Below are positions 1 to 9,784 of a DNA stretch of 64,000 nucleotides, one piece after another. Source of the stretch: Pseudomonas promysalinigenes (GTDB lineage: Bacteria; Pseudomonadota; Gammaproteobacteria; Pseudomonadales; Pseudomonadaceae). The stretch is from assembly GCF_014269025.2 (NCBI RefSeq), contig NZ_CP077094.1:186001-250000 (forward strand), in the 5' to 3' direction. The first letter of the stretch is position 1. Each line of letters opens with the position of its first letter. Below the pieces are notes generated by a model. The model had not been told where the DNA came from and did no database searches. It worked only from the letters and a program-made list of their open reading frames with translations. The translations under genes and the position numbers were made by a program.

Positions 1-523
1 AGCTTTGGGGGTCGATCAGAAAAAAATGTGCTTCGGCGCCTTGGCTGGCTGCCCAAGTTTCCAGCAGCAGGCATTTGCGCCGCAGCTCCTCGCGCTGGGC
101 CTCGTCCAGGCCAGGGGCATGGCAGACCCAAAGATCCATGTCGCTTTGTTCGGCCTGAGCCAGCGAGCCCAAGCTGCCCATCAGAAATAGGCCATGAATT
201 GGCCGTGGTGGGTTGCCGTGGCGGGTCTTGTAAGCGAACGAGCGTGCCAGGCGCTGCGCATCGGCGATTTGCTCGGCATGCGGTTCGTACCCCGCAACCC
301 CTGCGGGGGTGGCGCCAGAAACGTAGCCTGGCAATAGCGGGTGGTTGACGTGGAACAACAGCGGCAGCAGGGTCAGGACCAGCTGCTGGCGGCTCGAAAG
401 CCCCTCCATTGCCCGCTCCAGCCGGCATTGGTTGATGTGTAGAAACCGCGCACGCAATGTCGCCAGCACCTTGCGGTCGATTCCTTCGTCCAGGTCAGGG
501 CGGATTTCGTGGGGGTGGCTCAT
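1..523 (-). CDS. cyaA: Class I adenylate cyclase, N-terminal part (runs off the window)
   Basis: Makes cyclic AMP from ATP in the cytoplasm. Only the first ~174 codons are present and the frame is open to base 1. The class I catalytic signature is visible as GSLGSLAQAEQSDMDLW at about residues 117-133, where the Ser/Asp pattern of the nucleotidyltransferase fold is conserved, and it is preceded by a segment on ordering of the N-terminal helix that is typical of this family. The start is the ATG at 521-523 (MSHPHEIRPD). The rest of the protein, including its regulatory C-terminal half, lies before this window. In pseudomonads cyaA lies close to argH, which fits the layout here. Confidence 0.9.
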   Translation of the reverse strand, partial: MSHPHEIRPDLDEGIDRKVLATLRARFLHINQCRLERAMEGLSSRQQLVLTLLPLLFHVNHPLLPGYVSGATPAGVAGYEPHAEQIADAQRLARSFAYKTRHGNPPRPIHGLFLMGSLGSLAQAEQSDMDLWVCHAPGLDEAQREELRRKCLLLETWAASQGAEAHFFLIDPQS

Positions 524-623
524 TGCACACTCGGGGGGCGGGCCGGGGAACTGTGGCGAGTTTAGCCTGAGTGGTGCAGTGGGATAAGCGGAATATGGAT
601 TATTGGCGCCATTTTTCTAACGC

Positions 624-651
624 CCTCTTCGCGCAGCGTTGCGCGAAGAGG
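624..651. terminator. 12-bp perfect inverted repeat between cyaA and the small gene at 662
   Basis: CCTCTTCGCGCA (624-635) and TGCGCGAAGAGG (640-651) pair perfectly around a 4-nt loop. It lies just downstream of the leftward gene ending at 662 and upstream of cyaA. The U-run expected of a Rho-independent terminator is weak, so it may also be a REP-related hairpin (TTCGCG core). Confidence 0.5.
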
Positions 652-661
652 CGGCATGGGT

Positions 662-907
662 TCAGGCCGGCTGCGGTGCCTTGAGGATGTTGAGCAGCAG
701 ATGCACGCTTTCTGCCGCATCATGCCCAAGGCTTGTAAGGTAGCCACCGTCAGGCTGGTCGGTCACCTGCTTGTCATACAGGCGTTGCGCGGCGGCAACC
801 AGGGTGGGGGAGGCGTTTGCGTGGATCTTGATCCCTTCTTGGTTGCTGTCCAGGTTGAACAGGGCGAGCACTTCCATTTCGGCGATCAGTTCGGGGGTGA
901 AGGACAT
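662..907 (-). CDS. TIGR02647-type small conserved protein
   Basis: An 81-residue acidic, probably cytoplasmic protein with no signal peptide or membrane segment. The opening MSFTPELIAEMEVLALFNLD and the GGYLTSLGHDAAE segment are what I recognise of the TIGR02647 family, which is found next to cyaA in pseudomonads. Its function is unknown. Start at ATG 905-907 follows a GGAGT ribosome site (GTCAGGAGTCGCC upstream). It is transcribed leftward between the 99-aa protein and cyaA. Confidence 0.75.
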   Translation of the reverse strand: MSFTPELIAEMEVLALFNLDSNQEGIKIHANASPTLVAAAQRLYDKQVTDQPDGGYLTSLGHDAAESVHLLLNILKAPQPA

Positions 908-976
908 GGCGACTCCTGACTTCCAGACAAGGATGGCGGCACCGCCAGCGGTGCCTGACCCTGGAGTGTAGTCGGG

Positions 977-1276
977 TTATGCGTCGTCGCCTTGATCTGC
1001 CTCAGGCGGCAGCTCGGGCAAGGCGCGAAGGGCGTCTTCGTACCACTGGCCGTTGAATGGGCGATCTTCCTTGAGCATGTTGTCGATTTCGATGGCCAGC
1101 ACGTGGGCCATGAGGTTGAGAATGTCTTCGCGCTCGTAGCCCACCAGAGTCAGTTTGTTGAACGTGGCCTTGGCGGCCGGCGGTTCACCGCTTTCGATCT
1201 GGTTCTCGATGGCTTCGGTCAGGGTCGCCTCGGCGAAGGCTTCGTCGTCGTTGTCGATTTCGTCATGTTCGCTCAT
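977..1276 (-). CDS. Conserved hypothetical acidic protein (99 aa)
   Basis: The frame opens upstream at 1312, but the internal ATG at 1274-1276 has an ideal AAGGAG six bases before it, so the protein starts MSEHDEIDND and is 99 residues long. The N-terminus is highly acidic (runs of D/E in residues 3-12), followed by a helical core with the segment LVGYEREDILNLMAHVLAIE. No domain with known function is recognised. It may be in one transcript with the TIGR02647-type gene 69 bases downstream. Confidence 0.7.
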   Translation of the reverse strand: MSEHDEIDNDDEAFAEATLTEAIENQIESGEPPAAKATFNKLTLVGYEREDILNLMAHVLAIEIDNMLKEDRPFNGQWYEDALRALPELPPEADQGDDA

Positions 1277-1423
1277 GGCGGTACTCCTTGGGTGGGAGGG
1301 ACAGTTTGCCATGCCTTCGCTGGCAATGCCCGGTCATCGACCGTGTGCATGACGCTGGTCAGGCAACGGTAGACGGTCTATAACAGCCGGGCCATTCCCA
1401 CACGGCCTGGAGGCTGTAACCCC

Positions 1424-2086
1424 ATGCTCAAGCTTCACGGATTCTCGGTCAGCAACTACTACAACATGGTCAAGCTGGCCCTGCTGGAGAAAGGCGTGCC
1501 TTTTGAAGAGGTCACGTTCTACGGCGGGCAAGCGCCGCATGCGCTGGATGTCAGCCCGCGCGGCAAGGTGCCAGTGCTGGAAACCGAGCACGGCTTTATC
1601 AGCGAAACCAGCGTCATCCTCGACTACATCGAGCAGACCCAGCCAGGTAAAGCGCTGCTGCCAAGCGACCCGTTCAGCCAGGCCAAAGTGCGCGAGCTGC
1701 TAAAAGAAATCGAACTGTATATCGAGTTGCCAGCACGTACCTGCTATGCCGAGTCGTTCTTCGGCATGGCGGTGGAGCCGCTGATCAAGGAGCGTGCGCG
1801 CACCGAATTGCTGGCCGGGTTCGCCACCCTCAAGCGCAATGGTCGCTTCGCGCCTTACGTGGCGGGTGAACAGCTGACCCTGGCCGACCTGATGTTCTGC
1901 TTCTCGGTGGACCTTGCGTGCGCAGTGGGCAAGAAGGTACTGGGCATCGACCTGCTGGCGGACTTCCCCCAGGCCAAGGCGTTGCTGCAGCTGATGGGCG
2001 AGAACCCGCACATGGCACGGATCGTGGCGGATAAGGAGGCTGCGATGCCAGCCTTCATGGAAATGATCCGCAGCGGTAAACGCTGA
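1424..2086 (+). CDS. Glutathione S-transferase family protein
   Basis: A 220-residue cytosolic protein with the two-domain GST layout. Residues 1-75 form the thioredoxin-like domain, with the cis-Pro motif KVPVLE and the glutathione gamma-glutamyl binding motif ETSVILDYIE. Residues ~90-210 form the all-helical domain, with the conserved N-capping box TLADLMFCFSVD. It presumably conjugates or reduces small electrophiles with glutathione; the substrate cannot be told. ATG at 1424 follows CTGGAGGCTG. It is a single gene, convergent with argH, and the two share a strong hairpin. Confidence 0.85.
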   Translation: MLKLHGFSVSNYYNMVKLALLEKGVPFEEVTFYGGQAPHALDVSPRGKVPVLETEHGFISETSVILDYIEQTQPGKALLPSDPFSQAKVRELLKEIELYIELPARTCYAESFFGMAVEPLIKERARTELLAGFATLKRNGRFAPYVAGEQLTLADLMFCFSVDLACAVGKKVLGIDLLADFPQAKALLQLMGENPHMARIVADKEAAMPAFMEMIRSGKR

Positions 2087-2109
2087 GGGCTCAGCGCAAG
2101 CCGTCGCCA

Positions 2110-2136
2110 GTGAAGCCTTCGCTGTAAAGGCTTCAC
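2110..2136. terminator. Bidirectional hairpin between gst and argH
   Basis: GTGAAGCCTT (2110-2119) and AAGGCTTCAC (2127-2136) form a perfect 10-bp stem with a 7-nt loop, placed in the 82-bp gap between two convergent genes. No long U-tract follows on either strand. Confidence 0.6.
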
Positions 2137-2168
2137 CGGCGATCCAGAGCACGCGCTGGCGATAGGAG

Positions 2169-3563
2169 TCAGCGCGAAGCCAGCAGCGCCTTGCCGCGCG
2201 CGACCGCAGCGCGAACCTGGGCCGGGGCGGTACCACCGATGTGGTCACGCGCGTTCACCGAGCCTTCCAGAGTCAGCACGGCGAACACATCCTGCTCGAT
2301 CTGGTCGCTGAACTGGCGCAGCTCGTCCAGGCTCATTTCGGCCAGGTCTTTGCCGGTGTCCACGCCATACTTCACGGCATGGCCGACGATTTCGTGGCAA
2401 TCACGGAACGGCAGGCCACGTCGGACCAGGTAGTCGGCCAGGTCGGTGGCGGTCGAGAAGCCGCGCAGGGCCGCTTCGCGCATGATCGCGTGCTTGGGCT
2501 TGATCGCCGGGATCATGTCGGCGAAGGCGCGCAGCGAGTCGCGCAGCGTGTCGGCAGCGTCGAACAGCGGCTCTTTGTCTTCCTGGTTGTCTTTGTTGTA
2601 GGCCAGTGGCTGGCCTTTCATCAGGGTCAACAGCCCGGTCAGCGCGCCGAACACTCGGCCGCTCTTGCCGCGCACCAGTTCAGGTACGTCGGGGTTCTTT
2701 TTCTGCGGCATGATCGAGCTGCCGGTGCAGAAGCGATCAGGCAGGTCGATGAACTGGAATTGGGCGCTGGTCCACAGCACCAGCTCTTCGGAGAAGCGCG
2801 ACAGGTGCATCATCGCCACGCTGGCGGCAGCGCAGAACTCAATGGCGAAGTCACGATCCGAAACGCCGTCCAGCGAGTTGCCGGCCACGGCTTCGAAGCC
2901 CAGCAGCTGGCAGGTCAGCTCACGGTTGATCGGGTAGGTGGTACCGGCCAGTGCGGCACTGCCCAGAGGCATGCGGTTGGTGCGCTTGCGGCAGTCCACC
3001 AGGCGCTCGTAGTCGCGGCTGAGCATTTCGAACCAGGCCAGCAGGTGGTGGCCGAAAGTCACCGGCTGGGCGGTTTGCAGGTGAGTGAACCCAGGCATGA
3101 TGGTTTCGGCTTCACGCTCGGCCTGCTCCAGCAGGCCCTGCTGCAGGCGGGTGATTTCGGCAAGGATCAGGTCGATCTCGTCACGCAGCCACAGACGGAT
3201 ATCGGTGGCCACCTGGTCGTTGCGGCTGCGGCCTGTGTGCAGCTTCTTGCCGGTGATACCGATGCGGTCGGTCAGGCGCGCTTCGATGTTCATGTGTACG
3301 TCTTCAAGGTCGACGCGCCAGTCGAAACTGCCGGCCTCGATTTCACCCTGAATAGTTTTCAGGCCATCGATGATGGTGTCGCGTTCGGCATCGCTCAGTA
3401 CGCCGACCTGCGCCAGCATGCTGGCGTGGGCGATCGAACCCATGATGTCGTGGCGGTACAGGCGCTTGTCGAAGTCGACCGAGGCGGTGAAACGGGCGAC
3501 GAAGGCGTCGACGGGTTCACTGAAGCGGCCGCCCCAGGACTGATTGGTCTTGTCGGTGCTCAT
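2169..3563 (-). CDS. argH: Argininosuccinate lyase
   Basis: Splits argininosuccinate into arginine and fumarate, the last step of arginine synthesis, as a cytosolic tetramer. The 464-residue protein has the fumarase/aspartase superfamily signature [12 protein letters not shown], which contains the catalytic Ser of the flexible loop, and the HTGRSRNDQ motif of the active site. The frame extends upstream to 3716, but homologues start at [12 protein letters not shown], so ATG 3561-3563 is preferred; a second ATG four codons upstream (3575) is possible. It is divergent from algR, as in other pseudomonads. Confidence 0.96.
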   Translation of the reverse strand: MSTDKTNQSWGGRFSEPVDAFVARFTASVDFDKRLYRHDIMGSIAHASMLAQVGVLSDAERDTIIDGLKTIQGEIEAGSFDWRVDLEDVHMNIEARLTDRIGITGKKLHTGRSRNDQVATDIRLWLRDEIDLILAEITRLQQGLLEQAEREAETIMPGFTHLQTAQPVTFGHHLLAWFEMLSRDYERLVDCRKRTNRMPLGSAALAGTTYPINRELTCQLLGFEAVAGNSLDGVSDRDFAIEFCAAASVAMMHLSRFSEELVLWTSAQFQFIDLPDRFCTGSSIMPQKKNPDVPELVRGKSGRVFGALTGLLTLMKGQPLAYNKDNQEDKEPLFDAADTLRDSLRAFADMIPAIKPKHAIMREAALRGFSTATDLADYLVRRGLPFRDCHEIVGHAVKYGVDTGKDLAEMSLDELRQFSDQIEQDVFAVLTLEGSVNARDHIGGTAPAQVRAAVARGKALLASR

Positions 3564-3872
3564 GGATTCACTCATTGCAGGCGTGAACGAAAAAGTGGCG
3601 CCGATGATAGCAGGGTTGGGCCTTGCGCCGCAGGGCGTCGGTCGACAGAAACCGTTGCAAAACACACCCCAATGTCGCACACGACGATATTCACCGATTG
3701 AACGGCAGTGTTCCATGGACCGTCTACAGTTGGACAGAGGACTGGCAGCGTTTCTGCCGGCTCAGTGAATCTTTGGCCTTCGTACCGGTCTAGAGCGTGA
3801 CCGCAGCGTCGCTCGACCTGCTCTTGTCTACGCTATACCTGTGCGAGACTCACTCAGGAATCCAGAGCAATT
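3564..3872. promoter_or_regulatory. argH-algR intergenic region (309 bp, no gene)
   Basis: The segment between the divergent argH and algR genes must hold both promoters. I see no open frame with a ribosome site and no clear -10/-35 pair. In P. aeruginosa the sensor gene fimS/algZ lies between argH and algR; nothing resembling it fits in these 309 bases. Confidence 0.5.
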
Positions 3873-4616
3873 ATGAATGTCCTGATCGTTGATGATGAAC
3901 CCCAAGCCCGTGACCGCCTCACACGCATGATCGCTGAACTGGAGGGGTACACCGTGCTGGAGCCCAGCGCCACGAATGGCGAAGAGGCCCTGGCGCTGAT
4001 CGAAAGCCTCAAGCCGGATGTGGTGCTGCTGGACATCGGCATGCCAGGCCTGGATGGCCTGCAGGTCGCCGCTCGCCTCTGCGAGCGCGAGTCGCCCCCT
4101 TCGGTGGTGTTCTGCACCGGTGACGATGAATACGGCGCCGAGGCGTTCAAAGACAGCACCCTCAGCAACGTGACCAAGCCGATTCAGCCCCAGGCCCTGC
4201 GCGATGCACTGCGCAAGGCCGATAAACCCAACCGTGCCCAGTTGGCAGCACTGACTCGGCCTGGCAGCGAGGGTGGCAGCCCGCGCAGCCACATCAGTGC
4301 CCGCACGCGCAAAGGGATCGAGCTGATTCCATTGCCACAAGTCATTTATTTCATCGCCGATCACAAATACGTCACCTTGCGTCACGAAACCGGCGAGGTA
4401 TTGCTGGATGAGCCGCTCAAGGCTTTGGAGGACGAATTCGGCGAACGTTTCGTGCGCATCCACCGTAATGCATTGGTAGCCCGTGAGCGCATCGAGCGCC
4501 TGCAACGCACACCCCTGGGGCATTTTCAGTTGTTCCTCAAGGGCTTGGACGGTGATGCGCTGACCGTTAGCCGTCGGCATGTGGCGGGCGTGCGCAAAAT
4601 GATGCAGTCCCTTTGA
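3873..4616 (+). CDS. algR: LytTR response regulator AlgR
   Basis: Transcription factor of 247 residues. Residues 1-115 are a CheY-like receiver with the acidic pair D7-D8, the phospho-acceptor D54 (VVLLDIGMPG) and the conserved Lys in the VTKPI motif. Residues ~140-245 are a LytTR DNA-binding domain (motifs YFIADHKYVTLRH and FVRIHRNALV). In P. aeruginosa AlgR controls alginate synthesis, type IV pili and virulence and is partnered by the kinase FimS/AlgZ; here no kinase gene is adjacent. hemC follows 114 bases downstream on the same strand. Confidence 0.95.
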   Translation: MNVLIVDDEPQARDRLTRMIAELEGYTVLEPSATNGEEALALIESLKPDVVLLDIGMPGLDGLQVAARLCERESPPSVVFCTGDDEYGAEAFKDSTLSNVTKPIQPQALRDALRKADKPNRAQLAALTRPGSEGGSPRSHISARTRKGIELIPLPQVIYFIADHKYVTLRHETGEVLLDEPLKALEDEFGERFVRIHRNALVARERIERLQRTPLGHFQLFLKGLDGDALTVSRRHVAGVRKMMQSL

Positions 4617-4730
4617 GGCTGTGCTGCCGCGCCCGCCGCTACAGGCCTCGACAGGTTCCTGACCCACATCTGCTAGCGATGCCGATGATGCTGTTATCAT
4701 CAGCGGCATTTCTTTGGATCGGGGCGTTTC

Positions 4731-5672
4731 ATGTCCACTCGCGAAATCCGCATTGCCACCCGTAAAAGTGCCTTGGCCCTGTGGCAGGCCGAATACGTCA
4801 AAGCCCGCCTCGAGCAGGCCCACCCCGGGCTGCTGGTGACCCTGGTGCCGATGGTCAGCCGCGGCGACAAGCTGCTCGATGCACCGCTGGCGAAAATCGG
4901 CGGCAAGGGCCTTTTCGTCAAGGAGCTGGAAAACGCCCTGCTGGACAATGAAGCCGACATCGCGGTGCATTCGATGAAGGATGTGCCCATGGACTTCCCC
5001 GACGGCCTGGGGCTGTATTGCATCTGCGAGCGCGAAGACCCGCGCGATGCCTTCGTTTCGAACAAACATGCCAGCCTTGCGGCTTTGCCCGCCGGTAGCA
5101 TCGTCGGCACTTCCAGCCTGCGCCGCCAGGCGCAGTTGCTGGCCCGTCGGCCGGACCTGAAAATCCACTTCCTGCGCGGTAACGTCAACACTCGCCTGGC
5201 CAAGCTCGATGCCGGAGAGTACGACGCCATCATCCTCGCGGCGGCAGGTCTGATACGCCTAGGTTTCGAAGACCGCATCACTGCCAGCATGGGCGTCGAC
5301 GACAGCCTGCCAGCCGGCGGCCAGGGCGCAGTGGGTATCGAGTGCCGCAGCGCGGACAGCGAAATTCATCAATTGCTGGCGCCACTGCACCATGCAGATA
5401 CCGCCGACCGCGTGGTCGCTGAGCGCGCCTTGAACAAACGCCTCAATGGCGGCTGTCAGGTGCCGATCGCCTGTTACGCAGTGCTTGAAGGTGACCAGCT
5501 GTGGCTGCGCGGCATGGTCGGCCAGCCCAGTGGCGGCACCCTGCTGATGGCCGAGGCCCGCGCGCCGCGCGAAGCTGCGCAAAGCCTGGGTGTGCAGGTT
5601 GCCGAAGATCTTCTGGGGCAGGGCGCGCAAGCCATCCTCGAAGAGGTCTACGGTGAGGCCGGGCATCCGTGA
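4731..5672 (+). CDS. hemC: Hydroxymethylbilane synthase (porphobilinogen deaminase)
   Basis: Polymerises four porphobilinogen molecules into hydroxymethylbilane in heme and siroheme synthesis. The 313-residue protein has the full family length. The catalytic Asp84 lies in SMKDVP, and the cysteine that carries the dipyrromethane cofactor is C242 in [12 protein letters not shown], both at the same numbers as in the E. coli enzyme. ATG 4731 follows GATCGGGGCG. It is the first gene of hemCDXY and its stop overlaps the hemD start (GTGA). Confidence 0.97.
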   Translation: MSTREIRIATRKSALALWQAEYVKARLEQAHPGLLVTLVPMVSRGDKLLDAPLAKIGGKGLFVKELENALLDNEADIAVHSMKDVPMDFPDGLGLYCICEREDPRDAFVSNKHASLAALPAGSIVGTSSLRRQAQLLARRPDLKIHFLRGNVNTRLAKLDAGEYDAIILAAAGLIRLGFEDRITASMGVDDSLPAGGQGAVGIECRSADSEIHQLLAPLHHADTADRVVAERALNKRLNGGCQVPIACYAVLEGDQLWLRGMVGQPSGGTLLMAEARAPREAAQSLGVQVAEDLLGQGAQAILEEVYGEAGHP

Positions 5673-6451
5673 GCACCTGGCGCCTGCTGCTGACCCGGCC
5701 TGAAGAGGACTGCGCGGTACTGGCGCAGCAGCTGGCCTGCGCGGGTGTGGCCAGCAGTTGCTTGCCGTTGCTGGCCATCGAGCCCGTTGCCTTGGCAGAC
5801 GGCCCCCTGCGCCAATTGGCCGGGCTGGCGCAGTACCAAGCCATCATTGTGGTCAGCAAGCCCGCTGCGCGCCTATTGCTTGAGCAGTTGCAGCGAGCTG
5901 GCCGGCAGGCGCCCGTGGCAGCCTGGTTTACCGTGGGGCAGGCCACGGCAGCCGTCTTGCAGGGCGCCGGGCTTCGGGTATCGTTCCCTACCGAAGGTGA
6001 CGACAGCGAAGCATTGCTCAAGCTTGCGGCCTTGCACCAGGCCATCAGCGTGCCTCAGGCGCGTGTGCTGATCGTTCGAGGCGTGGGAGGTCGTGAACTG
6101 CTCGCCGAGCGTCTTGCAGAGCAAGGTGCTAGTGTCGATTATCTGGAACTGTATCGTCGCTGCCTGCCGGAGTACCCGGCCGGTACGCTGATGCGACGCA
6201 TTGAAGCGGAACGCCTCAATGGCCTGGTGGTCAGCAGTGGGCAGGGTCTTGAACATCTGCAGCAGCTGGCCGCCACCGATTGGCCGCAGCTGGCCAGCCT
6301 GCCGTTGTTCGTGCCGAGCCCGCGGGTCGCGGAGCAGGCCCGGGCCGCTGGTGCCCTAAAGGTTGTGGATTGCCATGGCGCGAGCGCCACGGCTTTGCTG
6401 GCAGCGGTGCAGCGTAGTGTTGCACCTGCCTCTCAAGGCGCTTCGAACTAG
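5669..6451 (+). CDS. hemD: Uroporphyrinogen-III synthase
   Basis: Closes hydroxymethylbilane with inversion of ring D to uroporphyrinogen III. The 260-residue protein has the loose sequence typical of HemD: N-terminal [10 protein letters not shown], a middle [17 protein letters not shown] segment and YRRCLPEYP. The start is a GTG overlapping the hemC stop codon, which indicates translational coupling. It is cytosolic. Confidence 0.93.
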   Translation: MSTWRLLLTRPEEDCAVLAQQLACAGVASSCLPLLAIEPVALADGPLRQLAGLAQYQAIIVVSKPAARLLLEQLQRAGRQAPVAAWFTVGQATAAVLQGAGLRVSFPTEGDDSEALLKLAALHQAISVPQARVLIVRGVGGRELLAERLAEQGASVDYLELYRRCLPEYPAGTLMRRIEAERLNGLVVSSGQGLEHLQQLAATDWPQLASLPLFVPSPRVAEQARAAGALKVVDCHGASATALLAAVQRSVAPASQGASN

Positions 6452-6482
6452 CGCGAAGCGCCCCCATGCGAAGGATGGATAC

Positions 6483-7583
6483 GTGAGCGAAACTGTCTTG
6501 TCCAACAATGATCAGCCGTCGGCGCAGGAGCCGGCGCAACCTTTCACCGACAAGCCCGTCAAGCGCTCTGGCAATGGTCTGGCCGTGCTAGCGCTGTTGC
6601 TGGGTGCCGCTGGGCTAGCCGCCGGTGGTTGGGGTGTCTGGCAAGTGCGCCACCTTCAAAGCAGCGCCCTGAACCAGGGCCAGCACATCGAAACGCTTGA
6701 CCAGCGCGCCGTAGCGCTGCAGCAGCGCGAGCAGCAGATCAGCGCGCAGCTGGCGAGCCTGCCGGCAGCCAGCGAGCTGGAAGACCGTCGCCGTTTGGTA
6801 GCGCAACTGCAGGGCGATCAGCAACGTCTGAGCCAGCGCTTGGAAACCGTGCTGGGCGAAAGCCGCAAAGAGTGGCGTTTGGCCGAAGCTGAACATCTAC
6901 TGCGCCTGGCGACCCTGCGCTTGTCGGCGCTGCAGGATATCACCAGCGCCAAAGCGCTGGTCGAAGGTGCCGACCAAATCCTGCGCGAACAGAGCGACCC
7001 GGGTGCATTTGCCGCTCGCGAGGAACTGGCGCGTAGCCTGGCTACGCTCAACAGCACCCAACAACCCGACCGCACTGGCCTGTTCCTCGAGCTTGCCGCC
7101 CAGCGCGACCTGGTGCAGCAACTGAGCGCCCAATCCCCGGAGTTCACCAGCAATGCCAACGCGCTCGGCGCGCTGAGCAGCGACGGCGATGTGGCTAGCC
7201 GCCTGTCCCAGTGGTGGTCGGAAATTTCCAAGTACTTCCAGATCGACTTCAATGCTGACGACAATGTGCGGCCGTTGCTGGCCGGGCAGCAGTTGAACCA
7301 GCTGCGACTGGCTTTAAGCCTGACCCTTGAGCAGGCCCAGTGGGCTGCCCTCAACGGCGAAGCCAAGGTCTATACCCAGGCTTTGGATGATGCGCGCAGC
7401 GTGCTGCTGGCCAACTTCAACGCAGACAATCCGCAAAGCAAGGCGATGCTCGACAGCCTCAACGCGTTGGCCGATCAGCCGGTATCGGTAGTCACCCCGG
7501 ACCTGAGCGAAAGCCTGGCGGCGGTGCAGGCCTATATCCAGCGCCGCCATCTGCCTGCTGAGGCGCAAGGGGGCAAACCATGA
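6483..7583 (+). CDS. hemX: HemX family inner-membrane protein
   Basis: A 366-residue protein with a short cytoplasmic N-terminus, one membrane segment at about residues 28-50 (LAVLALLLGAAGLAAGG) and a long periplasmic coiled-coil-rich part. It is annotated in databases as a uroporphyrinogen-III methyltransferase-like HemX, but it lacks the methyltransferase fold; its real function is not established. The frame extends upstream into hemD, but GTG 6483 follows GAAGGATGG and gives the usual N-terminus. The stop overlaps hemY (ATGA). Confidence 0.85.
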   Translation: MSETVLSNNDQPSAQEPAQPFTDKPVKRSGNGLAVLALLLGAAGLAAGGWGVWQVRHLQSSALNQGQHIETLDQRAVALQQREQQISAQLASLPAASELEDRRRLVAQLQGDQQRLSQRLETVLGESRKEWRLAEAEHLLRLATLRLSALQDITSAKALVEGADQILREQSDPGAFAAREELARSLATLNSTQQPDRTGLFLELAAQRDLVQQLSAQSPEFTSNANALGALSSDGDVASRLSQWWSEISKYFQIDFNADDNVRPLLAGQQLNQLRLALSLTLEQAQWAALNGEAKVYTQALDDARSVLLANFNADNPQSKAMLDSLNALADQPVSVVTPDLSESLAAVQAYIQRRHLPAEAQGGKP

Positions 7584-8818
7584 AGCGTGTCTACCTGCTG
7601 GCCGTGCTGGCGATCGTGGTCGCTGCAGCCTTGGGCATCGCAGTGGCCAAGCATACGGGTTATGTGCTGATCAGCTATGGGAGCTTCCGTTATCAGTCCG
7701 GGCTGTGGGCTGCGCTCGCGGCCTTGGCTGGCGTGATCCTGCTGCTGTTGCTGCTGCGCTACCTGGTTGGATTGCTGCTGACTTCAAGTGGCGTGGTCAA
7801 CCCTTGGTCGCGGCGCAACCGCAGCCGAAGGGTGCGAATCGCCATCGAACAAGGCCAACTGGACCTGGCCGAGGGTCGCTGGGCCAGTGCGCAGCGTCAC
7901 CTGCACCGTGCTGCCGAGGCCGAGCGCCAGCCATTGCTTTATTACCTTGGCGCCGCGCGTGCAGCCAATGAACTGGGGCGAAAGGAGGACAGCGACAACC
8001 TGCTGGAGCGTGCGCTGGAGCGCCAGCCCCAGGCCGAGCTGGCCATTGCACTGACCCACGCGCAATTGCAGATGGACCGAGGCGAGCACGATGCTGCATT
8101 AGAAACGTTGATGGCCATGAACGAGCGCCATCCTCATAACGCCCAGGTGTTGCGCCTGTTGCAGCGCCTGCACCTGGAGCGTGGTGACTGGTCGGCGTTG
8201 ATTCGTCTGCTGCCGGATCTGCGCAAAGGCAAGGTACTGCCGGTCGATGAGCTCGCTGCGTTGGAGAAGCGGGCATGGGGCCAGAACCTTGGCCTGGCCA
8301 CAACCCGAGGCGAGGATTTGCAAGCCTCGCGCCAGGCACTCGAGCGGGCCTGGCAGCAATTGACCGCAGCCCAGCGCCAGGAGCCACAGCTGGTGCTGGC
8401 CTATGCGGAACAGTTGCGCCAGCTGGGTGCTCAAGGTGAAGCCGAGCAGGTGCTGCGTACCGCGCTCAAGCGCAACTACGAAAGCCACCTTGCGCGCTTG
8501 TACGGCCTGGTACGCGGCGATGACCCTGCGCGGCAGTTGCAGGCTGCAGAGGGCTGGTTGAAAGAACATCCGCAAGATCCAAGCCTGTTGCTCACGCTTG
8601 GTCGGCTGAGCCTGCAGAACCGTTTGTGGGGCAAAGCGCGCGATTATCTCGAGAGCAGCCTGCGCATGGAGCGTAATCCAGAAGCTTGTGCCGAGCTTGC
8701 GCGCCTGCTGGCCAGCTTGGGCGAAACCGAACGCAGTAATCAGCTGTTTCAAGAAGGTTTGGGCTTGCTTGATGAGCGTCTACTGGCGCTGCCGTTGCCC
8801 GAGAGCGAGCGGGCCTGA
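7580..8818 (+). CDS. hemY: HemY, TPR-containing inner-membrane protein of the heme operon
   Basis: A 412-residue protein with two N-terminal membrane segments (about residues 4-24 and 40-65) and a tetratricopeptide-like helical part (for example WASAQRHLHRAAEAE and LLYYLGAARAANELGRKED). It corresponds to proteobacterial HemY of the HemY_N/TPR family and not to protoporphyrinogen oxidase of the same name. Its role in heme synthesis is poorly defined. ATG overlaps the hemX stop by four bases. It is the last gene of hemCDXY and is followed by a strong hairpin. Confidence 0.88.
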   Translation: MKRVYLLAVLAIVVAAALGIAVAKHTGYVLISYGSFRYQSGLWAALAALAGVILLLLLLRYLVGLLLTSSGVVNPWSRRNRSRRVRIAIEQGQLDLAEGRWASAQRHLHRAAEAERQPLLYYLGAARAANELGRKEDSDNLLERALERQPQAELAIALTHAQLQMDRGEHDAALETLMAMNERHPHNAQVLRLLQRLHLERGDWSALIRLLPDLRKGKVLPVDELAALEKRAWGQNLGLATTRGEDLQASRQALERAWQQLTAAQRQEPQLVLAYAEQLRQLGAQGEAEQVLRTALKRNYESHLARLYGLVRGDDPARQLQAAEGWLKEHPQDPSLLLTLGRLSLQNRLWGKARDYLESSLRMERNPEACAELARLLASLGETERSNQLFQEGLGLLDERLLALPLPESERA

Positions 8819-8825
8819 GTGCTCC

Positions 8826-8852
8826 ATGAGCCCGCGTGGCGCGCGGGCTCAT
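8826..8852 (+). terminator. Hairpin terminator after hemCDXY
   Basis: ATGAGCCCGCG (8826-8836) pairs with CGCGGGCTCAT (8842-8852) across a 5-nt loop, seven bases after the hemY stop codon. No U-run follows. Confidence 0.6.
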
Positions 8853-9038
8853 GTGGGCGGATGACGCCTTTCTAGTGGAAAGTTAATTTCGCAACCTTCC
8901 CTGAGAAGTTTCCTACAAGCCAAGTGGAAACTTCCCCGCTCATATAGGGACTTCTCATTCCAGTAGCGCCTTGAAACAACCCCGGATTTTCCTCTACCGT
9001 TCCAAGCCACTACAACTTTTCCGGGATTTCTACTGCCC

Positions 9039-9545
9039 ATGTCGTTGGCCAGTCTGCGCGCACTGTTCATTCCGGTATGCCTTGCCTCGTTGGCAGTGTT
9101 GGGCGCTTCCTTCTATCTCGAAAGTGTGCTTGGGCTCGTACCTTGCGCTTTATGTTTCAGCCAGCGTGTATTGCTGGGCATGTATGCATTGGTGTGCCTC
9201 TGTGCGGCAGTGCACGCGCCTGGCACTACCGGGGTCAGGCGCTACGCTCAAACAGCGCTGTTGTGCGCATTCGGCGGTGCCGCACTGGCAGCGCGGCATG
9301 TGTGGGTGCAGGGCTCGGTCGATGCGAGCCCGATGTGCTGGCTGCCAATAGGGCGCATGTTCGAACTGTCCTGGCGTGAGGCTGCCCGCCAGCTCCTGCT
9401 CGGCGGCCCCGATTGCAGCTCGTTGGCCTGGAGCTTTCTCGACCTGACCTTGCCAGAGTGGAGTTTGCTGGCGTTTCTCCTGCTGGCGGCGGTCCCCTTG
9501 AGTTGCCTGCTCGCCTTTCGCTTTCGCTCGCTCGGTCATCCCTGA
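9039..9545 (+). CDS. dsbB: Disulfide bond formation protein B (DsbB)
   Basis: Inner-membrane quinone reductase that reoxidises periplasmic DsbA. The 168-residue protein has four predicted membrane segments, the first periplasmic loop with the CxxC pair C36-C39 (VPCALCF), and the second periplasmic loop with C100 and C126, the pattern needed for electron transfer to quinone. Pseudomonads usually carry two DsbB paralogues; this is the copy next to hemY. The first segment is long and hydrophobic and acts as its export signal. Confidence 0.93.
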   Translation: MSLASLRALFIPVCLASLAVLGASFYLESVLGLVPCALCFSQRVLLGMYALVCLCAAVHAPGTTGVRRYAQTALLCAFGGAALAARHVWVQGSVDASPMCWLPIGRMFELSWREAARQLLLGGPDCSSLAWSFLDLTLPEWSLLAFLLLAAVPLSCLLAFRFRSLGHP

Positions 9546-9784
9546 CCTGCCGCGCGCCGATCAGCCTTCGCACGACCAATGGTGGTGAAGCCGGCCATTA
9601 AACACTTGTATGAACTTAGTCTGCTGCGTACCTTGATGCCAAGCACGCGCGGGAATAATCTCCCAGCACGCATACCGAGAATACAACTGCCCGATGTCGT
9701 CCTGCTGATGTCACTTTGTGCTGCATGGTCGTGGTGCGAGGCGCAGGGGCATCTACCCAGAAGGCCAGAAGGGAAGAGATCGCC

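Noticed and set aside
2241..3701. A 486-codon frame opposite argH
   Set aside because: Antisense to a gene with intact catalytic motifs; composition (Gln, Val, His rich) is that of a reverse reading.
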